Part shown: in pieces, positions 22,259 to 34,507 of the stretch
Layout of the letters: each line of letters opens with the position of its first letter
Position numbering within the stretch: the first letter of the stretch is position 1
NCBI GenBank assembly: GCA_963970005.1
Contig: CAXAMN010021361.1
Span: 1,807,427 to 1,871,426 of the forward strand
Length of the DNA: 64,000 nt
Source: Durusdinium trenchii
Taxonomy: Eukaryota > Sar > Dinophyceae > Suessiales > Symbiodiniaceae
Reading direction: 5' to 3'
Program-made: the position numbers and the translations under genes
The notes under the pieces: model-generated
Databases searched by the model: none
Told to the model about the DNA's origin: nothing
What the model saw: only the letters and a program-made list of their open reading frames with translations

Positions 22259-24486
22259 GTGTGTCTTGAAACCAGCTGAGATGTTGTCGAGAATCTGAGA
22301 TTGATATTTGATGGAGACTGGGATCAGCAAAGAGGGTGCTTGTGAGTCTTCCTGTACCAGTCTTATGGTTGATGACTCTTCGTTTTGGGAAGCAGGTGAA
22401 CCGGTGAACCAGTTTTGCATTCTGGAAGTACCAAGGAAAACGGTCTGGTGGTTTGGCACAAATACAAACATGTACAAACCGACCATTGAATCAATGGCTG
22501 TTAATGGCGGTTGGAATTGGAGGGTTTGCAGCTGTTGGATGGCAGAATCTGAGAGTTCGAAGAGTAACGACAGGAGGTTGGATGAGGTTGGCATCTCAGT
22601 GTTGAGGGTCAATCTGAATCTGCGAGAAAACCATTCAGGAAATTCTCCTGAATAGTGCGGAGATCACTGCAAAGTCCCCGTCCCCACGCCAAGTCCATTG
22701 GATCCAAACGGTTCCGGTCCCGTTCCGCTCAACTTGCATGAAAACATGTTGTCAACCACGGATGTGCTTCCTTCGATTCAAAGCCAAACTCTGAAAGCAT
22801 AAGAAAAGATTCTCAATCATGCTCTATTGCAGGTATTCATTCAGGGACACACTGCCAAGTTCTGCGTTGGTCTCCTTTGCGCATGAAGAAACTCAGGTCT
22901 CTCAGCTAAGTGAAGGAGAGAAACTCTTTGAAGAGTCCGGACAGGAGCGCCTTGCCGGGTCATCGGGGGTCAGCGAGTATCAGCGAATGCCACAGAGGTT
23001 GGACGTTGGATCTCATACTCTCCACTCAGTGGGTAAAGGTCTTTTCACACTGAAAGTATCGAGTTTCTACCTGGTGGCATCTAACTACTGTGACATCATC
23101 ACTACATCCCCATGAAGAAATTCTCTATGAAATGAAGAGGGGTCAAGGCAGGTATATATAAATAGACGGTTTATGTTCTGGTCGTGGGGGGTTGGCCCCT
23201 GATTTGGTTGAGGAAATGGGTGTTGATTGCACTGCATATAGGTTTGAGAGATTCTGTGTTCACTTTTGCTGTTCAACCATTTTCATGGCTTCAAGGACAC
23301 ATAGAAGACTTGGTAAGGTGTAACAGGGGAAACTATCAAAGAACTCTAGAGAATATATAGTGCGCAAACAATTTAGATTTAGATGCATGAACAAGTATAT
23401 CTAATGAACAAATATATCTATATAACATTTGAACCTCATGAGTGTTTTGATGTACAGGATCTTTGCAGGATCTTTGCCTACTACAATTCAATCTCAAGCA
23501 GGGGAGAGGGTGCACCTTAGAGACATTCCATTTTGGTCAGCCCATCATACCACTTTATGTAAGTAAGTGACTTGTATGAAATCACTCACAGCACCCGCTG
23601 CATGGTTCTTCAACGGAGATATCACTACTACTACCGCTACTGTAGTTTGGCTGGAATACATTGAAGTGGTAGGTTCTTTGGATTTCTTTGGTGGTGGAGG
23701 ATCTCGTTTGCTCATTTGTCAATGGGACATGTATGGACGCTCAGTTTTTGTTCAGGCTCTTTTGTTTTTTCTCTGTTTTTTCTTGTTGAAGGAGGTTCCA
23801 AGATATTCCAAGCATCGTACCTTTACATGAGTCATGTATGGAGTTGTATCGTTGGAACCTTTTGTGGAGGTTGAGAACTTTGGTAAGTCAACCTCCAAGA
23901 AATCCAACGAAAGCTCTCTACAATTAAGTTACGTATGACAATGATTCAATGTGTGTCATGAACAGCCAGGCTACTGGTTTATCTCTTACCGCGATTGCAC
24001 GTTTCACGTGCGACCACCTGGTTTGTTTGTAGATGTGTGGCACCATGGATGAATGTCCCCATTTGAAGGACTTGTTCCTAGTAGCGAACATTGTTTCTAC
24101 TAGCTTCTTGTTACTACTAGTAAGGCACTTGTTACTAGTAGCGATGCACTTGTTCCTAGTAGCGTCCTTGTTCATGTGTGGCACCATGGGTGAATGTCCC
24201 CATTTGAAGGATTGAGGATTCCTTCGCAGCCCCACATGTTGCAAATGACCGAAACTGGGCTTCGAAACGAAAAAATTTTTATCCTGTCCGGGACATCCGA
24301 CTGGGCACTTACACACCGTATTTTGCACGAAAACGCGGCCATATTTCGATGTATTTCGTAAATTGGACCCTCTTACACCCTTGACAAGGCTCCAGGTGGG
24401 TTGGATTAGGGTCACACAGGTTCACCTTTGTTGGAATGTTTGGTGGCTGGGCACAGAACAGACCAGCCAAACTTTAAGTCCGCCAG
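22259..24486. other. Intron-like stretch
   Basis: A possible weak exon at 22898-23031 (VSQLSEGEKLFEESGQERLA) does not fit the phase of its neighbours and was not called. It also holds the CTAG insert at 24032-24214. Confidence 0.45.
24032..24214 (+). repeat. CTAG-family block between direct repeats
   Basis: ATGTGTGGCACCATGG and GAATGTCCCCATTTGAAGGA occur together on both sides (about 24032-24072 and 24174-24214). Between them lie CTAG-family units in mixed form. Confidence 0.8.
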
Positions 24487-24660
24487 GTAGCCTTTTGGTT
24501 CACTTGGGCGTGTTCTGGAGGCTCACGGCCGCCGTGGTCGAATCGCTAATTGCTGTTGGCCGCGAACTCACGTTCGTCAAACGGTCGATAGGCCATAGTG
24601 GCCGGTTCGGTGTCCGGATGAAGGGTCCTTGGCTTCTGGTTCGCAATCGCAGACGAGTCG
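24487..24660 (+). CDS. Putative exon, 58 codons
   Basis: After CCGCCAG and two bases completing a Gly codon from 22258, it reads SLLVHLGVFWRLTAAVVESL, then IAVGRELTFVKRSIGHSG and VRMKGPWLLVRNRRRV, before GTAGAGG. A hydrophobic helix (SLLVHLGVFWRLTAAVV) is followed by a basic segment. The three-exon phase match supports the call. Confidence 0.6.
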
Positions 24661-25438
24661 GTAGAGGATTGTGATGGTGAGGTGTTGTGGCGGAGTTTGT
24701 AATTTGTCAACTGTAAAACAGATAGGAAACAGCCGCATTGAACAGAGATTTTTGATTACCGTTCTTTGGCTGTGCCAACGCCTTGCAATAAGCCCGTCCG
24801 GACCAGGTCGGCGCGAGGTATGGCTGGAAAAAAAAAAAACAGATAGGATCAGATAGGGCATGCCCATGTCCATGGGCCACAGCCTCGCCCCTTTCACCCC
24901 ATAATACCCCATGGCCCATACACTGGCTGCCTTTCTCGATGACAGTAGTACAGTCGTCGTCCACTTTCGAAACATTGCGTAGACCCACAGAAGCATCATC
25001 TACCCGCGTGCTACGCGCGTTCCCTATTTGCATTGCCTCAGAGCACGCGTTCCCCGAGCTAAACCGACTTGCTTTGGAGGACCATCTCGCCCTACTGAGT
25101 AGGTCGTAGGCTTTACTCAGTGGACGCCTCTTTTTCGGGGGTGGGTCTCATCGGACCACTACAATATACAGGAATATTATTATAGACTGTGAACAGTACT
25201 ATGAACCAATTCGAAGACACATTCCCCAAGAGCCAAAGAATTGGAGTGAGATCATCACCGATTGACTCTCCGTCCCATTGATCCAAACCTTCTCCAAACA
25301 GTAGACATGCCGCTCTCAGCTCTCAGCACATCATCTCACTCCAGCAGCCCATTGTATTGTTTGGGATTTCACCATATGTGCTCCAGAATGACTATGACTT
25401 TGCAACGTGTGAGCGTCCTCCCCTTATCCAAATCCAAG

Positions 25439-25567
25439 TTGTTTCTTCATTCGCTGCGGAAAGGCCTGCGTTGCCAAGTCTTGCTGGATGTGTTCCGCGC
25501 TGCGCAGCAGAAAGAACTCTCCATGGAGGTGCGGTGCGAGCGATGTAGGGAGGCCGGACAGTTCAGG
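25439..25567 (+). CDS. Putative exon with CxxC
   Basis: Forty-three codons between TCCAAG and GTGCATG, phase 0. It contains GLRCQVLLDVFRAAQQKEL then SMEVRCERCREAGQFR. The C-E-R-C pair could be part of a metal site. Strong G/C third positions in the second half. Confidence 0.55.
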
Positions 25568-27165
25568 GTGCATGAGATTTTTGATTATAATAGCCTTCCC
25601 TCCTCGTTGGCCCCATGACCACTACAACTTGGAACCAATGGAGGAGAGTCCTCAGAAGCAGTCCTGTCAGGAAAGCCGAACCCCATGCTGTTTCTTTGGT
25701 GCAATAGGCAATAGTGCATGTTTGCCACGCGCAGGGTGCGGACTTGACTTCAGTGGGACTACAACTTCAAGGCTGGAAGCTGCTCTTGTCACCAGAAACG
25801 GAACAACAAATGGAACGACCAATAGAGTCAATAGAGATCCGAAGCCCTCTTATATATATATATATGTAGTTATATTTTACAAATATGTAATTATATATTA
25901 TGTAATAAATATAACAATATACCCGAATTGATCTCAAATCATGGGATATGAGTCAATTTGCAAAAGCTATACAACAAGCCGTTGGTGAATGCCTTTTGGC
26001 GCTGAGGTTCGTTTCGAAAAATGAGGGACAACCACGGGTGCGGATCAGACACCCTCCGCACCCCACCAACCAACTGGACCAGGCCTGGAGAAAACGGTTG
26101 GCATGGCTTTAGCGGAGGAGAGCTACCACACGGAGGAGCGCTGGCGGTGAAAAGGCTTGGCGAGTTGTGTGTTTTCTTAATTTGTTGTGGCTTGCTGACA
26201 ACTTGACAACGTGAATGTCGCAAGTGTTGTTGCGAACCTCCAACGTTAATTGGGGACTCTCCTTAAGGCAATGGACTGAACAAATAAACACATATATATA
26301 TATATATGGCCAGATAATATCATGGTTTCGCTGATTTTCTTCATGACCATTTCGGGGAAAGATGACCGATGGTCATCCCGGAAAAGCCGGCACTTCTCCT
26401 GGTCCATGCATTAGACCTCAAAGACCTTGTTCAACCCAACAGCTGATCTGGTTGTCAAAGACTTTTGCTGCTAGCTGCTAGCACAAGAACCCAAAGGTTT
26501 ACAAAGGTTTCCATGATCCTCAGCTGATGTTTTCTGTTTTTCTTCCACTTCTGGAAGCCAACACGAATCCAACAAAGTCATGAGGAGTGCAGCTTCTGGG
26601 AGCGCAGCTGGGGCGCGGGCCCTTGGATTGAAAGCTCGCCATGTTGGGTGTCCCATGGTGTCCCTCCTATCCAAAGAGGCAGAACAGTTGCATGTGTGTT
26701 TGTTCCCAGAAATGTCCATGTCAATCTTTTTGTTGTTGACTTTGTGAGAGCAAACAACTTTTGAGTAAGTAGCTGATCGAAAATGACTGGCCGTCGTACA
26801 ACACTGTTCTACTCTTCCATTTGTTGCTCGCTCCCTCCACATGCCCCAAACATGAAAACGAACCAGTGGGCAAAACACACATCAAAAAACCTATGCTGTA
26901 CCCAGATTCTGCGAAAGACAACTTGTTCTTTCCTCAGGGGGGCAATCCTTAGGATAAATCCCTTACAGCAGGCCCATACAGCAACAGAACAAACAGTCTT
27001 TGTGCAGGTGTTTGTTGCTTCCACCTTGTTTTATGTCACTCGTGCGTGATTTTGGTGTTATGCTTCTTGTTGCGAATGCTCTGCGTCACTTTTTGTGCCG
27101 GAACGAACAACGTCCAAATGACGACCGTTTCCAACGTGCGAAGCATAGACCTGCGGCGTCCGCAG

Positions 27166-27237
27166 AAAGCTCGGAGCCGGTGTGCCAACACGCGGCCAGC
27201 GGCTTCGGCCGGGGTGCCCTGCGCGGCAGGCGGGGAG
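27166..27237 (+). CDS. Putative exon, frame ambiguous
   Basis: A GC-rich island after GTCCGCAG. The phase-0 frame gives KARSRCANTRPAASAGVPC, ending before a possible GA donor; phase 2 gives SSEPVCQHAASGFGRGALRG. Phase 0 suits the next exon (28263). Confidence 0.4.
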
Positions 27238-28262
27238 GATGGAGGATGGAACACTCTTTCTGAAAGCCAAGTCGATGAGGCTGACCCAGTTTGGGCATGT
27301 TTGGATCAATGTTTCTAGTGGACAGACGAGTCGTTTGGTTTGGAGTTTGGAGGAAAGAGGGTCGTTCCCCCGAGTGCGCAACATGTCTTTCAAAGAGTGG
27401 TTGTTCAACATGGTAATCACCTGAAGTCCAGCGAAAGCAGCTGAGCAGCTGAGTTTTGGAAGTCAGGTCAGACCATGATCAGGGCCATAGTGGGATTATG
27501 GGAAACCTCCAAGCTGGCACATTCCAATTTCGCGTCAGTCTTGGGTGGCTGTTCCCAGTGGTGTCTCCAGCAGTCACTTTTAGATTGATGTAACACAGGC
27601 GGTGTTAGGTGCCTCTTTAAAGTAACATCGCAGTTGAGATGCAACTTCAATGTATCCTTTTAGACTAAGGCTTACAGGACATAGTGAGAGACTGTTGCCA
27701 AGGTGGCAAGGACAGTTTTCAGGAGCAGGGTAAACATAGCCTAAGCTAAGAGCTAAAGAGGGAGGGGGCAGAGGATCCCTCCAACTCCAGTGAGAGATTG
27801 CAGCTGGGCTTTAAAGGGCTTGATTCTGGAGAGAAGCTTTTGCCTTCAGATATCTGCAGATACCCAATCCAAACCAGTCATGAAGCAGGCTTGATCCCAA
27901 TCCCACAGTGGTGTTTCCATGTGTTTCCAGTCCACGAAGCATCCGCTGAAACACCTAGAGCAAGAAACAGTGCCCAATTCGGTCTAGGGGCTTGATTTGT
28001 TTTGGCCCTCATGGGAAGTTTCAAGAGCAGGTGGCTATTTCGTGAGTGGGTTCATAGAAATTTATATAAAACTCAGCATTCCAAGGCCAACTGGTCTCCT
28101 AATCTTTGTTGATTTGCATTTGCAATTTCCTAGATTCTTCAATGATTCAATGATTGCAGTGATTGCAGATTTGTTTTTTGTTGGTTCGTATGCGTTTTGT
28201 TCAATCAATCTTCATCTTAAGACGTTTGAAGACCTACCCGTAACTGCGCCCGGATTCGGTAG

Positions 28263-28373
28263 GCCCTTGCCTCCGTTGACCTTGCCGGTGGCGCATGCGG
28301 CGCTTTTGGAGGCGCCCGATCGAACTCGGGGCGCGAGGCCGCGAGTTTGGGGGCCGCGGGATCTCCAAACGAG
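28263..28373 (+). CDS. Putative exon with GC donor
   Basis: Thirty-seven codons, ALASVDLAGGACGAFGGARS then NSGREAASLGAAGSPNE, between TTCGGTAG and GCATGAC. Gly/Ala-rich, nearly all third positions G or C. The GC donor is used if the frame is to stay open. Confidence 0.5.
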
Positions 28374-28395
28374 GCATGACAATTTGTGTAAACGT

Positions 28396-28446
28396 TCTTG
28401 CTCCTAGTAGCGATGCCAGGAGCCCCTAGTAGCGTCCTTGCTCCCG
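28396..28446 (+). repeat. CTAG-family unit
   Basis: One and a quarter 40 bp units starting 23 bases after the exon end at 28373. Confidence 0.85.
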
Positions 28447-29091
28447 GTGAAAAGAAAAACAAAATAAACATGAAACAAAGAAAGACAAACATTGTATGCA
28501 TCATCATGCATCAGTCACCATGACTTTTCGCCATGCTCATACGGCTCTCCAGGCGCTGGGTAAGGCGGAGGTCTATGCCGTCTCGGTGGTGGGCCCCGAG
28601 GCCGGAAATGACCCATGACTGCCGACCCATGCAGCAGGGTGAGGACATGTGAGGACCCACGACTTCGGGGGTACGCCCCCACAATTGAGCAAGCCAGAAA
28701 CTTCTGACCATTTTGAGCAGACTTGGTGCAACTTCACTGAAGCAGACTTGGCCGATCAGCGCAGGAGTCATTGACATAGGTGTCATTGGCCTGCAGATGT
28801 TTGTGAATTCAGTTCCTTCCACAAGGGCATTGTTGAGCAGCTCCACCCTCGAGCTAGACAGACATATGGTTGTGTTGTGCTCGTTATGCTTGACAGCCCA
28901 ACTGTACATGCGATAATTGGTTTCGGACTTGTTCCGTGTGAAAAAAACATCACCAAATGGCAAGAAACAAAAAGGACAAGACCTCGGAGCCACTCCAAGA
29001 CCTTCGGCATTTGGACAAGGAGCATCGGCATGGGCTACCAAGAGCTACGAGGAATGGTTGTGGCTTTGACAAGCAATCTTTGCCCCAACAG

Positions 29092-29239
29092 AGGTCAGGG
29101 AGCCGCCTTTCACCACCCGAGCTGAAGGCCAAGGGTTGGAGACTTGTCGAAGGAGTGTCCGCAGAGGAAACCACTCTCCCCACCCCAGCGAGACTCGCGA
29201 AGCAGTGCCTTTCCATGGAACCGAGACTGGCTGGATCTG
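29092..29239 (+). CDS. Putative exon
   Basis: After CCCAACAG it reads RSGSRLSPPELKAKGWRLVE, then GVSAEETTLPTPARLAKQC and LSMEPRLAGS, ending one base into a codon at GTGAGTTC. The next exon (30079) supplies two bases, giving Ala. A canonical donor. Confidence 0.6.
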
Positions 29240-30078
29240 GTGAGTTCCAGCGTGGCTTGGGAGCATTCAAATTGCATGCCATAGCAGCTTTCGGGAGTGG
29301 GTTCTCGGCTTTGTCGCTCGTGTTTTGGGCAGCTTGGAACGACGATGGACACAGTCAATAGCTTTGTGGGCATGGACACCTCACTAGCACATCCACCGAA
29401 GTTCCCTATTTTAAGAGCCCGCCCTTACTTTAAGTAAGTGCCTACTTAATTAAGTAAGGAGGTAAACTCCTAGGTAGGACGCAGGATAGCCCACGCAATA
29501 TGTGGTTCCTCCGACTACAAGATATCGTTTTGGGTTGAAAGTGGTCCACCGAAGTAACGCCTCCTTGAGAAGAAAGGATAGTGCATTATTAACCGAACGT
29601 CAGCAGTGCATTCGCACGAACCCCAATGCCAAAACTTTAGGATCTTTCTTTTGGAGAGTTCTCAATTTCTTGAATTTCAATTGGTTCAAACAAAACACGA
29701 CATGCACTGAAGTCAGCTTTTGCTGCAACATGATGGTCCTGGTCAACAAGGTGACTTTCTCATAGCTCACGACCGCAGAGTCAGTCGACGTCGCAGACAC
29801 CTGGTTTCCGGTGACAAAGCCTGGAATCGCTGGACGGGGTTGTGACCCAAACTGCCGCCGCCGGAGTGGCACCGCGCTTCCGAACCGATGAACACGTTTT
29901 TGCGACCGTCGCAAAAACAGGACACTCTTGCGTTGGCACGATGTTGAATCCTTCGAGCCTTCATGAATTCAGAGATCTTTCTAAGATTTTCTAAGAATGA
30001 ACAGCTTCTTGCAGCTCCAGACCTGAGTGCCCTTGCTTGCTGAATACATGACATGTCGATACCATCCACCCAGCTCAG

Positions 30079-30206
30079 CGCGAACCTTGGAGGCCGTGGC
30101 TGGCATTTACAAGCGCCAGGGCGAGAAATTTGTGTGCCAACGGGATAAGGCGGTTTCCGCGGCGGGAGCCGCTGCCATCCGTGGGGTCAGCGGGTGCCAA
30201 AAGCCG
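30079..30206 (+). CDS. Putative exon
   Basis: After CAGCTCAG and two completing bases it reads RTLEAVAGIYKRQGEKFVC, then QRDKAVSAAGAAAIRG, to the donor GTGGGCC. Phase fits both neighbours. Confidence 0.6.
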
Positions 30207-30734
30207 GTGGGCCATGGCTCAAAAATAGGATGCTCCTAAAAAAAATTGAACAACATGGCTGAAAACCTGGATCTTCCATGTCGAGCCACATCCAGATGGC
30301 CTATGTTTTTGTGTATAATTAATCCGTGTTGTTTTCCTTGCAGTTATATGTTACTATGTGTTGTTCCAAAATGTCACGGCACACCTTGGACCACGCCGTG
30401 AACCGGATAGATCTTCATGTTGGACCTAGAGTTCACAGGGTCAAACAGCAGGACTTGATTTTGTGTTCAATTTGTTTTGTAGAATGTTTTACGAACACAT
30501 TATGTGTTCTATATATATATACTCATTTATATAAATACAGAATCTCCTCGGCGTTTCCAGGCATTTCTATGAACACTTAGCGAGCACTATGTGCAAGCAC
30601 CATGTCCAATCATTAAAAAAAACAAGAACAAGCGAGGAAGGAAGGCAGGCAGGAAGACCGCCAGGCAGGCAGGGAGAGAGTGAGAGGGACCTTTTTTCAA
30701 AAGAAAGAAAGAGAGAGGGAGGGAGGAGAGAGAG

Positions 30735-30896
30735 ATGGAGAGAGTGGACCAACGAACGTTCCAAGAGCTGAATGACCTCTCAGAGCGTTACAAGCTGGAT
30801 GTTGTGGTGAGGGAACTCCATGCTGCTGTGACCTTCCTTGAGTGTGTGACCGACAACACCTTTGGGCTCTACCTCAGCTGCTTCGACGGCGCACTG
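30735..30896 (+). CDS. Putative exon, 54 codons
   Basis: After a GAGA-rich tract it reads MERVDQRTFQELNDLSERY, then KLDVVVRELHAAVTFLECV and TDNTFGLYLSCFDGAL, before GTTTGCAT; phase 0. LNDLSERYKL resembles the late helix of BTB proteins, but this is not enough to call a second BTB domain. Confidence 0.6.
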
Positions 30897-31968
30897 GTTT
30901 GCATGAAGGACCCCTGAGCGAGACAACTCTTCACTCCGGGTGCAGTGGACCGTAGAACCCCCAAGATCTCAGAGTTCGCGGTTGATGGTACCACCCACCC
31001 ACCAGCAGAAGATGTTCCTCGTTTCGCAAAGCTCTGGACCGGATGGTGGGCAGCGCCAGGAAACCTTGGAGCTCATGTGTTTCGACAAGAAATCACGCCT
31101 GCGAGGCCTATTTTTGAGTCAGGTTTTTGGAAGTGTCTGGGAACGCTTGGGTACGCTTGGAGTCTGCCAGAATGCTTGGTGTTTGCCAGTAAGCTGATTC
31201 ATTCATCGTTCGATGGGTGATTTCGTTTGTTTCACTGGACCACGAACTCGCGTCAAACTCCACGTCGGGTGGCTGGGCACATGGAGTGTTGTGGACTAGA
31301 TTTTTGGCGGGCGAGTCTACCTGTGGCACTATGGCACATAGATACAGTACCTACATGTACCTACTAATATACTGGTTATCATGTTTGGTACCATTTTGGT
31401 TTCCATATTGCCCACCTATGAGTTCAGAGTATGCGGCTCCGGCTCGATTGGTCAAGGTTGTCAACTTGTCAACTCACGGCAGCGGCATAAGTCTTGACAA
31501 TTGTTTATCCCTTCCAATTTGATTGCTACTCCCTTACACTGCACCCACATAGCTGGTGTGCATGATGTTTCTGGATGGCTCAGTTCAGACCTGAGGATAG
31601 AATTGGATCGACAGAAACATGGGTGTATTCTTTGCCAAAGGCTGGCTGCATCATGTAGTAAAACCTCTAGATTCATCATATATAGATTCGAGATGTCTAA
31701 GTGATTCGTAGTAGGAATGAATCATACCGTCGAGAATTCACCCGAACACCGCCATCCCAATGTGAACCAACGTCCGTCCCATAGACAGCTCGAGTTCTGG
31801 ACTTGATGCTTTGTGTTCATGTTTCCACCAAGAAACAATAGAATGCAATTCAGAACCGTTCAAAAGAAACAAGATCCAGCATTGCTGTTGCCCAGGGAAC
31901 TTGCTACCCAGAACTCTAAGATGATCGCTGCAACCGCCCGCCCACCCTGGGACTATTTCGCCGGTCAG

Positions 31969-32049
31969 GTCCCTCCATTGCCGGTCGAGTACACGTACAC
32001 CGAAACTGTGCTTTGGGTGAAGGACAGGGATGACCGAGCAGCTCAACTG
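31969..32049 (+). CDS. Putative exon with GC donor
   Basis: Twenty-seven codons, VPPLPVEYTYTETVLWVKD then RDDRAAQL, between GCCGGTCAG and GCTGTAGG, phase 0 at both ends. Confidence 0.55.
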
Positions 32050-32302
32050 GCTGTAGGTGGCTGTAGGTTCAGATCCCCTTAGGAGGCCATGCTTTCTTCG
32101 GCACAACTACATCCTTTTTTCTGGACCACTATCGGCAGGAAAGGGCAGCTTATGTTCGGTGTAATTATACGGTTGGCCAGGTACCTCTCCCAGGAACAAT
32201 CACACGATCAGACAACATAGCTATTTCATGCTATTTCGCTTTACATGAGTTGGTTTGGATGCGTTCCATGCGGCATCCTTCAATATGTAGAGGCCATTCA
32301 TC

Positions 32303-32424
32303 ACGAAAGCTAGCCTCAGCTAGCTGGAGTCTCTCTTGCTTTAGCAATGTTTTGGGAGGGGGACCAACCCCCCACTCCACCACCCCGGGGTTCGACTCCC
32401 GCCTCCGTCACGGACGCTAGCTTG
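32303..32424 (+). repeat. tRNA-like SINE candidate
   Basis: Contains TAGCCTCAGCTAGCTGGAG, resembling an A box with a CTC/GAG D-stem, and GGTTCGACTCC, a perfect B box, about 65 bases later. AAGCTAGC and GCTAGCTT at the two ends are complementary. The T-stem has only three pairs and no normal acceptor stem forms, so a functional tRNA is unlikely. Confidence 0.35.
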
Positions 32425-32712
32425 TTCACCTCCCCAAGTACAATAGGACCTATATTCTACAGGTCAGGTGGACACTGAAGATTGGGAAATGTGTGCTGAA
32501 ATCTTCACCGCTTGCAGGACTTAATGTTCACTATTCCAGCATTTTCCTTTTGCCAGAACCAGACCAGGGGTCAGTCGAGTTCCATGCCAGATGGGATGGA
32601 AGAGATCAACAAGCTGACACTAGTTTGGAAGCTTGCCAGCAATGTGGATCATGTGGTTCATGCTGCATCAAAAACTGGGTCAACCCCCGTCCCAGTCACC
32701 CCACTGGTACAG

Positions 32713-32781
32713 GACAAAGGCCGCCCAAACCCACGATTGACACTGGCGGGTGGAACATGGTGGAACTCGGAGACCGGCGCT
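32713..32781 (+). CDS. Putative exon
   Basis: Twenty-three codons, DKGRPNPRLTLAGGTWWNSE then TGA (Thr-Gly-Ala), between TGGTACAG and GTTCTTGG; phase 0. Confidence 0.5.
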
Positions 32782-33119
32782 GTTCTTGGTGTTGAAGGGG
32801 GTCTGAATTTCAGATGACCAGTGTCAGAACACGTCAGAACCAATAAGCAGGGATGTGGAGGAAGCATGATCTAGGGCGGCAATGGGAGATGTATGGGTAA
32901 TCCTACTCCTACCTCAGACCTAAGACCGCGCTGGATTCCTTGACACCGTCCAAAACAAAACAAATTTCTTAGGCTTCTTAAAGAGGCACGTAGTAGCATG
33001 ATGGTAGTCGTGGCAGGTTTGCCATGGAGTAGCTATGTTGATCGCAAGTGAAGGCAGTGGGAATCGTTCATCGAAAGACTGACCCACCCCGACACCTCAA
33101 GAGCGGGCCTGATTCTCAG

Positions 33120-33178
33120 GAAGGGCCTTCCGGCAGATGAGCACAAGAAGGCGAGTGGCCGCAGCCGTGGCAAAAGAT
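33120..33178 (+). CDS. Weak exon candidate, basic
   Basis: After TTCTCAG the frame KGLPADEHKKASGRSRGKRC has G/C third positions, but its phase does not follow from 32781. An AT-rich stretch to about 33310 follows. Confidence 0.25.
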
Positions 33179-34094
33179 GCTGTATATGCAGTATATAAAT
33201 TAGATATATAAATACACAATTATACACAATTATATAAATGAATATATATATATATACATAGTGATATATGTTTATAGTATAGATATAGTATTGCATATCA
33301 ATATTGCATTATACTTGTAAGTTATGTTCCAATTGCTTTTCACAAGCTGGGGTTGGCTGGAATTGAAGATACTAGGTTACTAGGGAATTCTCATCTTGGA
33401 CGATTCTCCTGACTCCACTTTGACTCTATCTTTTCACTGTAGCTCCCAGATCAGTGAATCCTACGTTGCCTTTGGAAGAGGCAAACACACACAGCCCAGC
33501 TTCTTAGAGACCATTCTTAGCCCTGCGGTTTCATTTGGTCCATCGACACCGTTTCAATCGGTCTCTGGGTGGACAGGTCGAGAACAACGGGGCACGCGAA
33601 GACGCTTCAATCAACAACCGATAGCACGTCCTATGAAGATTCAGTGGAGTGTCGCGATCAAAAGCTTTCGAACATGTTCCCAGATGTCATCCTACTAGTT
33701 ACTGCTTGCAGTCTTGAATGGGATTTGGCTATTTGCAGGAAAGGCCAACAGATCGACGGAGCTAACCTTTTGTCGCGTGAAGTCCATGTTGGGTTTGTCT
33801 CAGAATAGCTCGACACCCAAACACAAGCCCTTAGCCCAGAGAACAAACTAATGACTTGATGAGCTCACTGCAGAGGGGTCGAAATGGGTCAATCCGGTCA
33901 CTCCCGCCAACTTGGATACGCATGGAAGGCCAACAGAGACAACCAACTTCATTTCGCCTGAAGTAGAAAGCAACAAATGGAAGCCCCATAGAACCCACAT
34001 GTGTGTTTAGTTATATATTATATATTTAGTTGCTGGATGTTGTTTGCTATTTTGTTCATCGTTGATGAAGCTGTTGATCGAACTGTTGATGCAG

Positions 34095-34189
34095 CCAAAC
34101 CCAACTGCTCGAGAGGCCAATGGCTTTTGGTACATTCAGAATGCCAAGAGTGATGATCTTCAGCCACCCCTGGCCATACTCCTCAGCAG
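34095..34189 (+). CDS. Putative exon
   Basis: After TTGATGCAG it reads PNPTAREANGFWYIQNAKSD, then DLQPPLAILLS, ending two bases into a codon at GTCAGG. Its phase-0 start follows directly from the exon at 32781. Confidence 0.5.
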
Positions 34190-34387
34190 GTCAGGTGGGG
34201 CTGTGGGGCAGCCAGATGGCCTTGACGGGTGCAGGATCTCACAATAAACTGGAGTGTTGATGCTCAGGTTACAGACTGGTAGAGACAAGTAGATGGTGTG
34301 GTTGGGATTTGATCTACCACGAGATCACGATTGTTGCATGGTCCACTATGCATGCATCGTCAATATCAATTGTACCATCATCATCAC

Positions 34388-34461
34388 CTTCATTTTGACC
34401 ACCACCACCACCAGCAGCAGCATCATCATCATCATCATCATCATCATCCTCATCATCCTCG

Positions 34462-34506
<45 letters not shown>
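34388..34506. repeat. CAT trinucleotide microsatellite
   Basis: Imperfect then nearly pure CAT repeats, with scattered CAT triplets to about 34740. Poly-His, poly-Ile and poly-Asp readings through it are artefacts. Confidence 0.9.

Positions 34507-34507
<1 letters not shown>

Noticed and set aside
32303..32424. Functional tRNA gene
   Set aside because: Only three T-stem pairs and no consistent acceptor stem; kept as a SINE candidate only.
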